DNA from: Flavipsychrobacter sp.
Lineage (GTDB): Bacteria; Bacteroidota; Bacteroidia; Chitinophagales; Chitinophagaceae
Direction: 5' to 3'
Length of the DNA: 64,000 bases
Assembly: GCA_031292525.1 (NCBI GenBank)
Contig: JARLGY010000050.1
Coordinates: forward strand, 186,001-250,000
Shown here one piece after another: positions 9,226-17,912 of the stretch. Numbering within the stretch: the stretch's first letter is position 1; each line of letters opens with the position of its first letter. The position numbers were made by a program, and so were the translations under genes. Below the pieces are notes generated by a model. That model was not told the DNA's origin and searched no databases. It saw only the letters and a list, made by a program, of their open reading frames with translations.

Positions 9226-9588
9226 ATGGAAAGAGTATTGATAACGACAGAGGCAAAGGCTTTGATAGATACATTGCGGGCTATACATGGGCCACTCATG
9301 TTTCATCAAAGTGGCGGGTGCTGCGATGGATCGCAGCCTATGTGCTTTGAAAAAGGCGAATTCAAAACTGGCGATAGCGATATATGCCTGGGTGTGGTAC
9401 ACGGTTGCGAGTTCTGGATGGCCCGCGACCAATTTGAATATTGGCAGCATACGCAGCTAACGGTAGATGTAGTTAAGGGCCGGGGCTCCAGTTTCTCGTT
9501 AGAGATACCGCTTGGGTACAGATTTATCACCCGTTCGCGTGTATTTACTGATGAGGAATCGATGGCTATGGACTTGTCTGGAATGTAA
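9226..9588 (+). CDS. DUF779 domain protein
   Basis: A 120-residue protein of the DUF779 family, which in many bacteria is found beside acetaldehyde dehydrogenase genes, as here. Distinctive parts are MFHQSGGCCDGSQPMCF (a cluster of three cysteines), DSDICLGVVHGCEFWM, and the C-terminal SLEIPLGYRFITRSRVF. The function is not established. The clustered cysteines and histidines suggest metal or redox chemistry, which is inference. Confidence 0.88.
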   Translation: MERVLITTEAKALIDTLRAIHGPLMFHQSGGCCDGSQPMCFEKGEFKTGDSDICLGVVHGCEFWMARDQFEYWQHTQLTVDVVKGRGSSFSLEIPLGYRFITRSRVFTDEESMAMDLSGM

Positions 9589-9635
9589 AACTAGTGCTGT
9601 TGTCTATTGCACAATCGTCTTATCTTAGTATTACT

Positions 9636-10388
9636 ATGGATAGCAAAGATAGATTCAGTAATAGGGTAAACGATTATGTTAAATACAGACCAGGATACCC
9701 TGCAGAAATTATTGGTTTTTTGCAAAATGATTACGGTCTGTACAGTGATAGAAAGATTGCAGACATAGGTGCCGGAACAGGTATGTCAAGTAAGCTATTT
9801 CTTGTTGCCAGGTATGATGTGGTAGCTGTAGAACCCAATAAGGAGATGCGCGAAAAGGCCGTGGAATTGCTAAATGCTTTCTCCGGTTTTACAATTCTGG
9901 ATGGTTCTGCTGAGCACACAGGATTAGGCGACGCCAGTATAGATGCAATTATTTGTGGGCAGGCTTTCCATTGGTTTGATGTACCGAAGACTAAGGAAGA
10001 ATTTAAGCGAATAGTAAAAGATGATGGTATAGTAGTACTGATATGGAATGAAAGAAAAATGGCATCTGGTTTTGAGAAAGAGTATGATAGTTTGATCGTC
10101 AAACATGCCACTGATTATGTGAAGGTAGATCACCGCAATATTGACCTTGCGCATATCGAAGCATTCTTTAGTCCGAACCCTTGCCGTCTCGAAATATTTC
10201 AGAACAGCCAGGTGTTTGATTTTGATGGATTGGTGGGACGTTTGGCATCATCGTCTTATATGCCTGCGAGGATCGAGCCTGGTTATGCTGAAATGATAAC
10301 CGACCTGAAAGAATTATTTTTTCGCTATCAGGCTGAAGGGAAGATCACTATTCATTACGATACAAAGGTGTATGTGGGAAAGCTATAA
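9636..10388 (+). CDS. Class I SAM-dependent methyltransferase
   Basis: A 250-residue methyltransferase started at ATG 9636 (MDSKDRFSNRVNDYVKYRPGYP). The RPGYP segment and motif I (IADIGAGTGMSSKLFL) are typical of small-molecule class I methyltransferases. Motif II (VVAVEPNKEMREKA) and the post-motif segment DAIICGQAFHWFD also fit. The substrate is unknown. Longer non-ATG starts upstream are possible but less likely. Confidence 0.87.
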   Translation: MDSKDRFSNRVNDYVKYRPGYPAEIIGFLQNDYGLYSDRKIADIGAGTGMSSKLFLVARYDVVAVEPNKEMREKAVELLNAFSGFTILDGSAEHTGLGDASIDAIICGQAFHWFDVPKTKEEFKRIVKDDGIVVLIWNERKMASGFEKEYDSLIVKHATDYVKVDHRNIDLAHIEAFFSPNPCRLEIFQNSQVFDFDGLVGRLASSSYMPARIEPGYAEMITDLKELFFRYQAEGKITIHYDTKVYVGKL

Positions 10389-10414
10389 CACTAATGACAG
10401 GTAAAACTAAACGG

Positions 10415-11137
10415 TTACCGTTTCATCATCCTGTCTTTCAAGATCTCTTTCATAATGCCATCCTGTAGTGTTTGACTGATCACCACTTTGGCTTTACCCA
10501 TGTTTATTTCATTGCCTTCAATACTCTTTATTTTATTGATATTCACAATGGTCGATTTGTGAATTTTTAAAAAAAATTCAGAAGGCAGTTGTTCCATTAC
10601 CCCTTTTATAGTGAGGTAAACAATGAGCTTCCGGGTATCTGTATGCAACACCACATAATTGAGCATGGCTTCTACATACACCAGTTCATCGTACAATATC
10701 TTTTCAATACGTCCATCACATTTAACAAAGAAAAAATTGGGAGTTTGTTGAGGAGCACTGACATTGCTCCTCTGTTGCAGCTCAATGTATTCTTTAGCCT
10801 TATTGCATGCCTTGAAAAATCGTTCGAAGGAAAATGGTTTTACCAGGTAGTCCAGTACATCCAATTCAAAACCTTCAATAGCATATTCGGCATATGCAGT
10901 TGTCATAATGGTAAGCGGTAACGATGTAGAGCTGCGCAAAAAGTTGATACCATTCATTTTGGGCATGTTGACATCAAGGAACATGAGGTCAACATGTTGG
11001 GTGCTAAGCAGATTATGTGCCTTTAATGGATGTTCTGCCTTACCAACTAGTTGTAGAAAATCAATATCCCCTATATATTCTTCCAGCAGCTTTCTGGCCA
11101 CTGGTTCATCATCCACTATAATACAATCAATTTTCAT
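10415..11137 (-). CDS. LytTR family response regulator
   Basis: A two-domain response regulator of 240 residues. The receiver domain (residues 1-120) has the acidic pair in IIVDDEP, the phosphoacceptor aspartate in LMFLDVNMPKMNG, the conserved T in MTTAYAEYA, and LVKPF with its lysine. The C-terminal LytTR DNA-binding domain spans about residues 135-235 (FFVKCDGRIEKI, LPSEFFLKIHKSTIVNI). It overlaps the upstream kinase gene by 11 bases, so the two are translated together. Confidence 0.92.
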   Translation of the reverse strand: MKIDCIIVDDEPVARKLLEEYIGDIDFLQLVGKAEHPLKAHNLLSTQHVDLMFLDVNMPKMNGINFLRSSTSLPLTIMTTAYAEYAIEGFELDVLDYLVKPFSFERFFKACNKAKEYIELQQRSNVSAPQQTPNFFFVKCDGRIEKILYDELVYVEAMLNYVVLHTDTRKLIVYLTIKGVMEQLPSEFFLKIHKSTIVNINKIKSIEGNEINMGKAKVVISQTLQDGIMKEILKDRMMKR

Positions 11138-12155
11138 GAAGGTGAAGTTTTAATGTCACTTTATATGCAGCTGTGCTATCCTCAATTTTAAGATCGTGTT
11201 TGCCCGGATAGAGTAATGCCAGCCTGCGTTTTGCATTGGTAATGCCTATGCCTTTATGTTCTATAGTATTGGTGTCTATTGTTTCTTTTGTATTAAAACA
11301 TGTGAACAACAATATGTCCTCGGTTTTCTGGAAGCTAATGATCACTTCATTCCTGGCATCATCAGTATTGCTAACATACTTAAAAGCATTTTCCACAAAG
11401 GCTACAAACAAAAGTGGAGCGATGGTAAATCCATTTATATCCTCATCTATACAAAATTGAACAACCAGGCTGTCTTCTTTGCGTGCCTGTTGCATAGTTA
11501 CGTAATTGCGTAGGTAGTTTATTTCTTTGTCTATCCCTATAGTTTCTGTATTGCACTCGTACAGTTGATACCGTAGCGTTTCGGAGAAGGTAAGGAGCAT
11601 GCTCCTGGCTGTTGTGTTTTGTTTGTCTATATGACCGTAAATGGAATTAATGGAATTGAAGAGGAAGTGTGGATTAAATTGTGCATTCAAAAAATCAAGC
11701 TCTGCTCTTGCTTTTTCTTGCGCCATATCATCCAGGTATTGTTGAAAACGAAACCTGTCTACAATGAGTTTTCCCGAAACGATACACACTACCCAGATGA
11801 AAATATTTAAGAACGACCCGGTTAATAATTCAATACCTCCGGGTTGCGGTTTGTTCACCAGGAAAAAATGTGCATTCAGGTACATGGCCAATGGCACCCG
11901 CAAGCATGCAGTAATAAATATCCCTGTAAGCATTGTAATTGCAAAGGCAAAATATCGTTTGCGATACAGAAATACGGGTATGGTAAAAAGGGTGTTAAAA
12001 TAGAAGTTGGCAGCAATGAATAGGAGATAACAGAACTGTACGGTTAAGGTCTGGGAGAAAGCAAAGGCCCTTCTCTGGAAAACCATGATCCAGAAGATGT
12101 ACAAGCCCACCCAGCATAGTAGCTGCAACCAGTTATTTTTTTTGTTTGTCATCAT
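11127..12155 (-). CDS. LytS-type sensor histidine kinase
   Basis: A 342-residue membrane kinase with about four transmembrane helices in residues 10-150. The His_kinase domain follows, with its phosphoacceptor motif in FNPHFLFNSINSIYGHI, and a GHKL-type ATPase region (FVAFVENAFKY with the N box, GIGITNAKRRL with the G box). It has no large extracellular sensor, so the signal is probably sensed in or near the membrane. It pairs with the overlapping LytTR regulator. Confidence 0.92.
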   Translation of the reverse strand: MMTNKKNNWLQLLCWVGLYIFWIMVFQRRAFAFSQTLTVQFCYLLFIAANFYFNTLFTIPVFLYRKRYFAFAITMLTGIFITACLRVPLAMYLNAHFFLVNKPQPGGIELLTGSFLNIFIWVVCIVSGKLIVDRFRFQQYLDDMAQEKARAELDFLNAQFNPHFLFNSINSIYGHIDKQNTTARSMLLTFSETLRYQLYECNTETIGIDKEINYLRNYVTMQQARKEDSLVVQFCIDEDINGFTIAPLLFVAFVENAFKYVSNTDDARNEVIISFQKTEDILLFTCFNTKETIDTNTIEHKGIGITNAKRRLALLYPGKHDLKIEDSTAAYKVTLKLHLHEN

Positions 12156-12345
12156 TGCTTATACCAAAGGTACTACCTGTGCCAGCTATGTTTATATGTT
12201 TTACACCAACTATCCCAAAACCTTGATTAACACTAAAACAGGGGATAATCAAGTAGTTCCTCGGGTTCATGTAAGTTATTTTACGGTAATAACAGGTTGG
12301 CTTTGTTTTGTGCTTCAATCAAATTACATCTAAAGATCTTAAAAA

Positions 12346-12840
12346 ATGAAAAAAGTAATTATCTGGTTAAGCGACCCGCCTGTTACAGGTCCTTCAACTA
12401 TCTTGGCATTGCGCTTCATGGCAGGTGGCGTTTTCTTTTGGGAAGGGATATTGAAATTCGTTTATGTAAACCAAGGGGTAGGCCGATTTACTAAACTAGG
12501 CTTCCCTATGCCCGAGCTTACAGCCAACTTTGTAGCCACAACAGAGATTATTGGTGGTTTATTCTTATTGTTTGGTCTTTTTACCCGGTTTGCAGCGTTC
12601 TACTTTATTGCTGAAATGATAGTGGCTATATTTTCCACCAAAATATCACTTTATCTGGGCACAAGTCCATTACCCTTACCGCCAGCGCCACCCAAGATGG
12701 GTATTTGGGCTGTGCTGCACGAAATAAGATCAGATTACGCGCAGCTTTTAGTCTGTGTGTTTTTACTTATAGAAGGGGCAGGAAGAAACTCTATAGATGC
12801 ATTACTGAAAAGACAGCGCAGATCTATCATAGTAGAGTAG
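12346..12840 (+). CDS. DoxX family membrane protein
   Basis: A 164-residue protein with about four transmembrane helices. The DoxX pattern is seen in ALRFMAGGVFFWEGILKF (helix 1), the middle TEIIGGLFLLFGLFTRFAAF, and the C-terminal YAQLLVCVFLLIEGAGRNSID. A proline-rich loop (SPLPLPPAPPKMG) separates helices 3 and 4. DoxX-like proteins are often tied to redox or thiosulfate functions but this one is uncharacterised. It is transcribed alone and ends at a bidirectional terminator shared with the malic enzyme gene. Confidence 0.85.
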   Translation: MKKVIIWLSDPPVTGPSTILALRFMAGGVFFWEGILKFVYVNQGVGRFTKLGFPMPELTANFVATTEIIGGLFLLFGLFTRFAAFYFIAEMIVAIFSTKISLYLGTSPLPLPPAPPKMGIWAVLHEIRSDYAQLLVCVFLLIEGAGRNSIDALLKRQRRSIIVE

Positions 12841-12866
12841 CTAAAAAGAATACCACATGGCTGTAA

Positions 12867-12906
12867 CTAAAATGAGTTCCAGGAGATAGCCTGGAACTCA
12901 TTTTAG
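12867..12906. terminator. Bidirectional terminator between DoxX and malic enzyme genes
   Basis: A perfect 17-base stem (arms at 12867-12883 and 12890-12906, 6-base loop) has A and T ends, so it works on both strands. It lies in the 82-base gap between two convergent genes. Confidence 0.92.
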
Positions 12907-12922
12907 TTGAAATTTTCACCCA

Positions 12923-15196
12923 CTATTTGCTTCGCTCCTGTGCGTCTACAACAGCTATTGCAACCATGTTTACTATCTGGCGTACGGTACTGCCCAGCTG
13001 CAATACATGTACTGGCTTGCGTAAGCCTAGTAATATAGGTCCCACAGCTTCTGATCCGCCAACTTCTTGCAAGAGGTGGTAGGCAATGTTGCCCGCTGCA
13101 AGATTGGGGAATATGAGCACATTGGGCGACTCGTTCACGAGGTCTGAAAAGGGATAGTTTTCGCGCAACAGATCTTTATTGAAGGCTACCCCTGCCTGCA
13201 TTTCACCATCTACAACTATTTCGGGATATAGCTTTTTCATTTTAGCTACTGCCTCACGTATGATTATTGCTTCGGCGGAGTTTGAAGACCCAAAGTTGGA
13301 ATAAGACAGCATAGCTATCCTGGGCTTTATGTTGAACTGGGCTACTTCCTTTGCTGCAAGCAAGGTTATGTCTATCAGTTCATCTACTGTTGGGTTAAAG
13401 TTTACAGTTGTATCTGCAAAGAATAATGGTCCCTTCTTGGTCAGCATCAGGTACATACCTGCTACTTTCTTTACATTTTCCTGCAGGCCAATTATCTGTA
13501 TTGCGGGGCGCACCGTATCTGGGTAATTACGTGTAAGTCCAGATATCAAAGCATCAGCGTCTCCATTGTCCACCATCATGCAGCCAAAATAAATACGATC
13601 CTGCATTGCCTTGTGGGCTTCAAACAGGTTGTATCCGCGCCTATTTCTTTTTTCAAAGAATTGGTCGCCATATTTTTTGCAGGTTGCTTTCAGTTCAGGG
13701 CTTTGGGGGTCAAGTATCTGCACTCCTTCCAGGTGCAGGTTATTCTCCGCTATCATGCCCCTTATTATGGCTTCATTGCCCAATAGTATAGGTATAGCTA
13801 TCCCGTCGTCCTGCACGGTTTGCACGGCTTTCAGCACTTTAAGGTTTTCAGCTTCAGCAAATATTACCCGCTTAGGGTTTTGCTTGGCTTTATTCACTAT
13901 AAAGCGCATGATATTATCATCGGTACCCAGCCTGCGATACAATTCTGTTTCATAAGCCTGCCAGTCAGTAATGGGTTTGCGGGCCACACCACTATCCATT
14001 GCAGCCTTAGCTACAGCAGGCGATACCGTAACCAAAAGGCGGGGGTCGATAGGTTTAGGGATAATATAGTTGGCTCCAAAGTGCAGGCTTTTTTCATTGT
14101 ATGCTACGTTCACAATATCAGGCACCGGTTCTTTTGCCAGTGCAGCTAAAGCCTTTACGGCAGCTAGTTTCATTTCCTCGTTTATTGTAGTTGCGCGTAC
14201 ATCCAGTGCGCCACGGAAAATGAATGGGAAGCCCAGCACATTATTTACTTGGTTGGGGTAATCACTGCGGCCTGTTGCCATTATTACATCTTGTCTTGCA
14301 GCCAAAGCATCTTCATAAGATATTTCAGGGGTAGGGTTTGCCAGTGCAAAAACAATAGGCGATGGCGCCATAGCTTTTACCATGTCCTGCGATACGATAT
14401 TGCCCTTTGAAAGCCCTATGAATACATCGGCGTCATGCATGGCGTCTTCCAGTTGCATAGAAGGCTTGTCCTGGGCAAATATTTGTTTGTGTTCATCCAG
14501 ATCGGTACGCGATTTTACGATCAATCCCTTACTGTCAAACATGTAGATGTTCTCTACAGTAGCGCCAAGGGCCAGGTATATCTTACAGCAAGATATCGCG
14601 GAAGCTCCAGCGCCACTGATCACGAACTTTACATCGCCAATTTTTTTGCCTACTACTTCAAGTGCATTCAATAATGCTGCACCAGATATGATGGCTGTGC
14701 CATGTTGGTCGTCATGCATTACTGGTATCTTTAGCTCAGCCTTTAACCTCTTTTCTATTTCAAAGCATTCAGGCGCTTTTATGTCTTCCAGGTTTACACC
14801 GCCAAAGGTGGGCTCTAAAGCCTTAACCACATTTACAAACGAATCTATGTCAAGTGCGTTCAGTTCAATGTCAAATACATCGATATCTGCAAATATTTTA
14901 AAGAGTAGGCCTTTTCCTTCCATTACAGGTTTTGAAGCTTCAGGGCCAATATTGCCCAAGCCCAGCACGGCAGTACCATTGCTGATAACGGCAACCAGGT
15001 TCCCTTTCGCAGTGTATTTATATACATCTTCAGGATTGTTGAAGATTTCCATGCAGGGGTCTGCTACCCCGGGTGAATATGCCAGTGCCAGGTCGCGCTG
15101 TGTTTTTGTCTCTTTGGTTGGAACAACTTCTATTTTTCCGGGGCGTCCTTTAGCGTGATACTCTAATGCGTCTTCCTTTCTTATTAATTGAGCCAT
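12923..15196 (-). CDS. maeB: NADP-dependent malic enzyme fused to a phosphotransacetylase-like domain
   Basis: The enzyme decarboxylates malate to pyruvate with NADP. The start at ATG 15196 (MAQLIRKEDALEYHAKGRPG) gives 757 residues, the usual MaeB length; a longer frame upstream adds 33 unlike residues. Residues 1-420 hold the malic enzyme domains, with LAYSPGVADPC, MHDDQHGTAIIS and the nucleotide fold FVISGAGASAISCCKIYLA. Residues about 430-757 form the phosphotransacetylase-like domain (RVIFAEAENLKVLKAVQ, FADTTVNFNPT, SEAVGPILLGLRKPVHVL). In MaeB proteins that domain is usually regulatory rather than catalytic. Confidence 0.94.
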   Translation of the reverse strand: MAQLIRKEDALEYHAKGRPGKIEVVPTKETKTQRDLALAYSPGVADPCMEIFNNPEDVYKYTAKGNLVAVISNGTAVLGLGNIGPEASKPVMEGKGLLFKIFADIDVFDIELNALDIDSFVNVVKALEPTFGGVNLEDIKAPECFEIEKRLKAELKIPVMHDDQHGTAIISGAALLNALEVVGKKIGDVKFVISGAGASAISCCKIYLALGATVENIYMFDSKGLIVKSRTDLDEHKQIFAQDKPSMQLEDAMHDADVFIGLSKGNIVSQDMVKAMAPSPIVFALANPTPEISYEDALAARQDVIMATGRSDYPNQVNNVLGFPFIFRGALDVRATTINEEMKLAAVKALAALAKEPVPDIVNVAYNEKSLHFGANYIIPKPIDPRLLVTVSPAVAKAAMDSGVARKPITDWQAYETELYRRLGTDDNIMRFIVNKAKQNPKRVIFAEAENLKVLKAVQTVQDDGIAIPILLGNEAIIRGMIAENNLHLEGVQILDPQSPELKATCKKYGDQFFEKRNRRGYNLFEAHKAMQDRIYFGCMMVDNGDADALISGLTRNYPDTVRPAIQIIGLQENVKKVAGMYLMLTKKGPLFFADTTVNFNPTVDELIDITLLAAKEVAQFNIKPRIAMLSYSNFGSSNSAEAIIIREAVAKMKKLYPEIVVDGEMQAGVAFNKDLLRENYPFSDLVNESPNVLIFPNLAAGNIAYHLLQEVGGSEAVGPILLGLRKPVHVLQLGSTVRQIVNMVAIAVVDAQERSK

Positions 15197-15393
15197 TTTA
15201 TATGAAGTGCTTTTATACTTTAAATAATTATAGTTTACAACGTCAATGTACAACAACCATTTGCCCAAATCGCATTTGGCACGTAAAAATAACAAACACT
15301 GCCCATCAAAAGTCTGTTAAAGAACGATTCAGTGCATTACAGCTTCCAAAAAAATGGCTTCTTTTATTAAATTTGTGATCTTACGAAACAACT

Positions 15394-16830
15394 ATGAAGC
15401 CTTTATTATTGTCTTTTATATTGCTATTATTTTCATTGTGTTGTTTTGCGCAAACCTCACCAGACCTCGATATATCTATAAAACTGACTCCATATAAGAA
15501 TGCTTTGGTGTACCTAGGCAGCTATTATGGCAAGAATAAAACAACTGTTGATACCGCCATTCTCGATGCTAAGAGTGAGGGGCATTTTAAACATAAGCAT
15601 AAGTTACCTGAAGGTGTTTACTTTGTTTCGTCCCCGGATAATAAAATGCTGTTTGAACTGCTGCTAGGTAAAAACCAAAGGTTTAGCATTGTTGCAGATA
15701 CGGCACATATACCGCAGATAGTATTTAAAGGATCTCCCGACAACGATCAATTTAAAGAATATGCCTCGTTGGTAGATGCCAACGCGAAGCAATTTAACTT
15801 GCTGAATGAGCAAGTGCGTACCGCAAAGGATATGACAGAGGTACAACGGATAAGGGACGGCGAGCGGACACTAATGGGTCAACTGCAGGTTTCTGGTGAT
15901 TCTCTTATTCACAAATATCCTGGGTCGCTAACTGCTATCTACATAGCATTAAAAAGTCCACCCCATACTCCTGCGGGCTTTATTCCTAAAAATAAAGCAG
16001 ACTCTGTTGCCGGTGGTTTTTACATGAAACAACACTACTGGGATAACGTAGCTTTTAACGACGACCGATTATTGTACGTTCCTTTTTTTGATCATAAATT
16101 GGATATGTACTTCAGGGCTTTTGTACCTCCTAATCCTGATTCAGTAATAAAGGATATGGACTATATGCTCTTATATGCACGTACTGGCAAGGCGGTTTAT
16201 CCTTATTTACTAAGCAAGTTTACAAATCGTTACCTCGTGCCAGCCCCAGGTCTAAACAAAGTATTTATCGATCTGTTCCAAAACTTCTACTTGAAAGGCG
16301 ATACTACGTTGGTAACAGATTCGTTCAAGAAAGTGATCTACGAAAGGGCGTATCAATATATGGCTAACCAGGTAGGCGACCCAGCACCTGCATTGGATCT
16401 TTTAGACATTAACGATAAGCAGGTGTCGCTATACGACGTACATGCGCCTTATACCTTTATAGTATTTTGGGATCCTACTTGCAGCCATTGCAAAGAGCAG
16501 GTGCCAAGGGTGGATAGCATTTATAAAGCCAAGTGGAAGGCCATAGGTATGCAGCTGTACAGTGTGAATGTTAATGGCACGTTGATGCCTGAATTGAGAA
16601 AATTTGTGCAGTCTAACAATCTGAGTCCCGACTGGATTCATACCTACGAGCCCGATGCGAAGACTCGCGAGCTAGTTAAAAATGGGTTACCTACCTTCCG
16701 GCAGTTATATGAAGTATATGAGACGCCTACCATGTACCTTCTGGATAAGGACAAGCATATTGTGGGCAGGCACCTTACTGTAGCGCAGTTTGATGCGCTT
16801 ATGGAAGCAAAACAGAATGGCAAAAAGTAA
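15394..16830 (+). CDS. Periplasmic thioredoxin-like (TlpA/AhpC-TSA) protein
   Basis: A 478-residue exported protein. Residues 1-19 are a signal peptide ending at FAQ. An N-terminal DUF4369-like beta domain is followed by a helical DUF5106-like middle region. The C-terminal thioredoxin fold (about residues 340-475) has the redox motif in FWDPTCSHCKEQVPRVDSIY (CSHC) and the cis-proline near YETPTMYLLD. Such proteins are common in Bacteroidota, where they probably reduce or isomerise periplasmic disulfides. No partner is adjacent. Confidence 0.88.
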   Translation: MKPLLLSFILLLFSLCCFAQTSPDLDISIKLTPYKNALVYLGSYYGKNKTTVDTAILDAKSEGHFKHKHKLPEGVYFVSSPDNKMLFELLLGKNQRFSIVADTAHIPQIVFKGSPDNDQFKEYASLVDANAKQFNLLNEQVRTAKDMTEVQRIRDGERTLMGQLQVSGDSLIHKYPGSLTAIYIALKSPPHTPAGFIPKNKADSVAGGFYMKQHYWDNVAFNDDRLLYVPFFDHKLDMYFRAFVPPNPDSVIKDMDYMLLYARTGKAVYPYLLSKFTNRYLVPAPGLNKVFIDLFQNFYLKGDTTLVTDSFKKVIYERAYQYMANQVGDPAPALDLLDINDKQVSLYDVHAPYTFIVFWDPTCSHCKEQVPRVDSIYKAKWKAIGMQLYSVNVNGTLMPELRKFVQSNNLSPDWIHTYEPDAKTRELVKNGLPTFRQLYEVYETPTMYLLDKDKHIVGRHLTVAQFDALMEAKQNGKK

Positions 16831-17506
16831 AAATTGGTTTTAAAACTTAATACCAGTTAATATTTTCCAATCTAGTTGTATATCTATATGGTATATATGA
16901 CACGCTGTTCGTGTTGAATATTAATTGATAGGACGATAGAGATGCATGCCTGCCGTCAGCTGAAATCCAACAAACGCTAATAATAGGATTTTATTATTAA
17001 TGACAGGCAGGCATTAATAATACCAAATATTAGACGCTAATCGGCTAGCTAACAAAATGCATGCAAACACAAAAATGGTTTCAAACATTATAGTCTGAAA
17101 CCCTTACCTGCAGATGCTATCCCCCTATATTACATGTAATTTCAGACAGCCTATATCTACTAAATAACATGATCTGTACTGAACTTTGGTAACATTTCAT
17201 TATTCAGCGCATATTTACTGAAATATTGAGTAACTTCTATGTTTCAATTCAGTCTGGAATTTGCTGTTTTACCAATACCGTATCATTTCCATCAGTACAT
17301 ATAACTATGCCTTATAACCGGCATATTTTACCAATTGCCACACCTGGAACTCATGACCTTTGAGCCGTTTCTGATAAGACACAACAATATCGTGAACCAG
17401 TGACAACATAGTTAATTACAAGTAGGAGTGCACTACTTCGCGGCCGTTCGCTCAGAGAATTGTGAATCAGACAAAAAGTGCTTAAGAAGTGATTTTACAA
17501 TCAAAT
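16831..17506. other. Long intergenic stretch before the sulfur locus
   Basis: About 680 bases with no convincing gene on either strand. It contains one long imperfect hairpin (16946-17014, listed separately) and a repeated octamer ACGCTAAT at 16973 and 17034. The remainder is AT-rich and I see nothing further. A consensus promoter for the sulfur locus starts at its right end. Confidence 0.6.
16946..17014. repeat. 69-base imperfect hairpin, REP/MITE-like
   Basis: The arms ATGCCTGCCGTCA and TGACAGGCAGGCAT pair over 13 bases with one bulged base. An inner AT-rich pair (TAATAATA with TATTATTA) lies near the centre. There is no T run, so it is not a typical terminator. It may be a REP-like or miniature mobile element, or a structured RNA. 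Confidence 0.5.
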
Positions 17507-17536
17507 TTGTTTTTTTAAAAAGAAGACCTAAGTTTG
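17507..17536 (+). promoter_or_regulatory. Bacteroidota consensus promoter of the sulfur locus
   Basis: TTG (17507-17509), a 19-base spacer, then TAAGTTTG (17529-17536) match the phylum's -33/-7 consensus (TTG, TAnnTTTG). Transcription should start about 17541, just before the SAM riboswitch. Confidence 0.8.
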
Positions 17537-17554
17537 CATCAGTTCTTTACAAAT

Positions 17555-17664
17555 ACTTATCAAGATAGGCAGAGGGATATGGCCCAATGAAGCCTTAGCA
17601 ACCCATTTGGTAAAACAGATACGGTGCTAACTCCATCTTAACACATGTGTTAGGATAGATAAGT
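17555..17664 (+). promoter_or_regulatory. SAM-I (S-box) riboswitch aptamer
   Basis: The aptamer is recognisable from the S-box core: AGAGGGATATGGCCCAATGA, then AGCCTTAGCAACCC, and a third arm containing GGTGCTAACTCC. The P1 helix is ACTTATC (17555-17561) with GATAAGT (17658-17664). It binds S-adenosylmethionine in this class and usually shuts off expression when SAM is high. A promoter stands just upstream and a terminator 40 bases downstream. The regulated genes would be the first poly-Cys peptide, the porin and the ABC importer. Confidence 0.9.
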
Positions 17665-17703
17665 CAGATGCAACAGTTATAAAATCATTTTAGATAACGT
17701 ATG

Positions 17704-17732
17704 CCTTTCTGACTATATCAGGAAGGTTTTTT
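17704..17732 (+). terminator. Riboswitch expression-platform terminator
   Basis: Stem CCTTTCTGA with TCAGGAAGG (5-base loop) is followed by TTTTTTATTTT. The 5' arm element TCTGA (17708-17712) can pair instead with TCAGA (17664-17668), which touches the 3' side of P1. This gives the alternative antiterminator expected of a SAM-off switch. Confidence 0.85.
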
Positions 17733-17796
17733 ATTTTATGCCTGCTTGCTTACGTAATGTACCAGAACTAAGAATAAATATCATAAAATAAGAACA

Positions 17797-17904
17797 ATGA
17801 GCAAGGTAATTTCATCTGCCGCCAATGCATTTCAGTCTATAGTTACTAACTATGCTGCATGCCCTTGCTTGTGTTGTCCTCAGGCCTGCTGTTGTTGTAA
17901 CTAA
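17797..17904 (+). CDS. 35-residue poly-cysteine peptide 1, candidate Cys-sensing leader
   Basis: An ATG frame of 35 codons sits 64 bases after the riboswitch terminator. Its first half is ordinary (MSKVISSAANAFQSIV) and its end is YAACPCLCCPQACCCCN: eight cysteines at residues 22, 24, 26, 27 and 31-34. The last four Cys codons (TGC TGT TGT TGT) lie in the 5' arm of a hairpin that spans the stop codon. Poly-Cys leader peptides are known in mycobacteria as cysteine-responsive attenuators, and the setting here (sulfur assimilation) fits. A stand-alone metal- or thiol-binding peptide is the alternative. A second 35-codon peptide of the same design precedes cysH. Confidence 0.75.
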   Translation: MSKVISSAANAFQSIVTNYAACPCLCCPQACCCCN

Positions 17905-17912
17905 TCAACAGC
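17888..17912 (+). promoter_or_regulatory. Hairpin overlapping the Cys codons of leader 1
   Basis: GCTGTTG (17888-17894, inside the final Cys codons) pairs with CAACAGC (17906-17912) across the stop codon. A T6 run follows 11 bases later (17924-17929), further away than in a standard terminator. Ribosomes held at the Cys codons would prevent this stem. The next about 295 bases up to the porin start hold no other gene I can support, only a small GAGCA/TGCTC stem. Confidence 0.55.

Noticed and set aside
15197-15295. 33 extra residues at the start of malic enzyme
   Set aside because: The family start MAQLIRKEDAL at 15196 is clear and the extra part has no likeness to MaeB.
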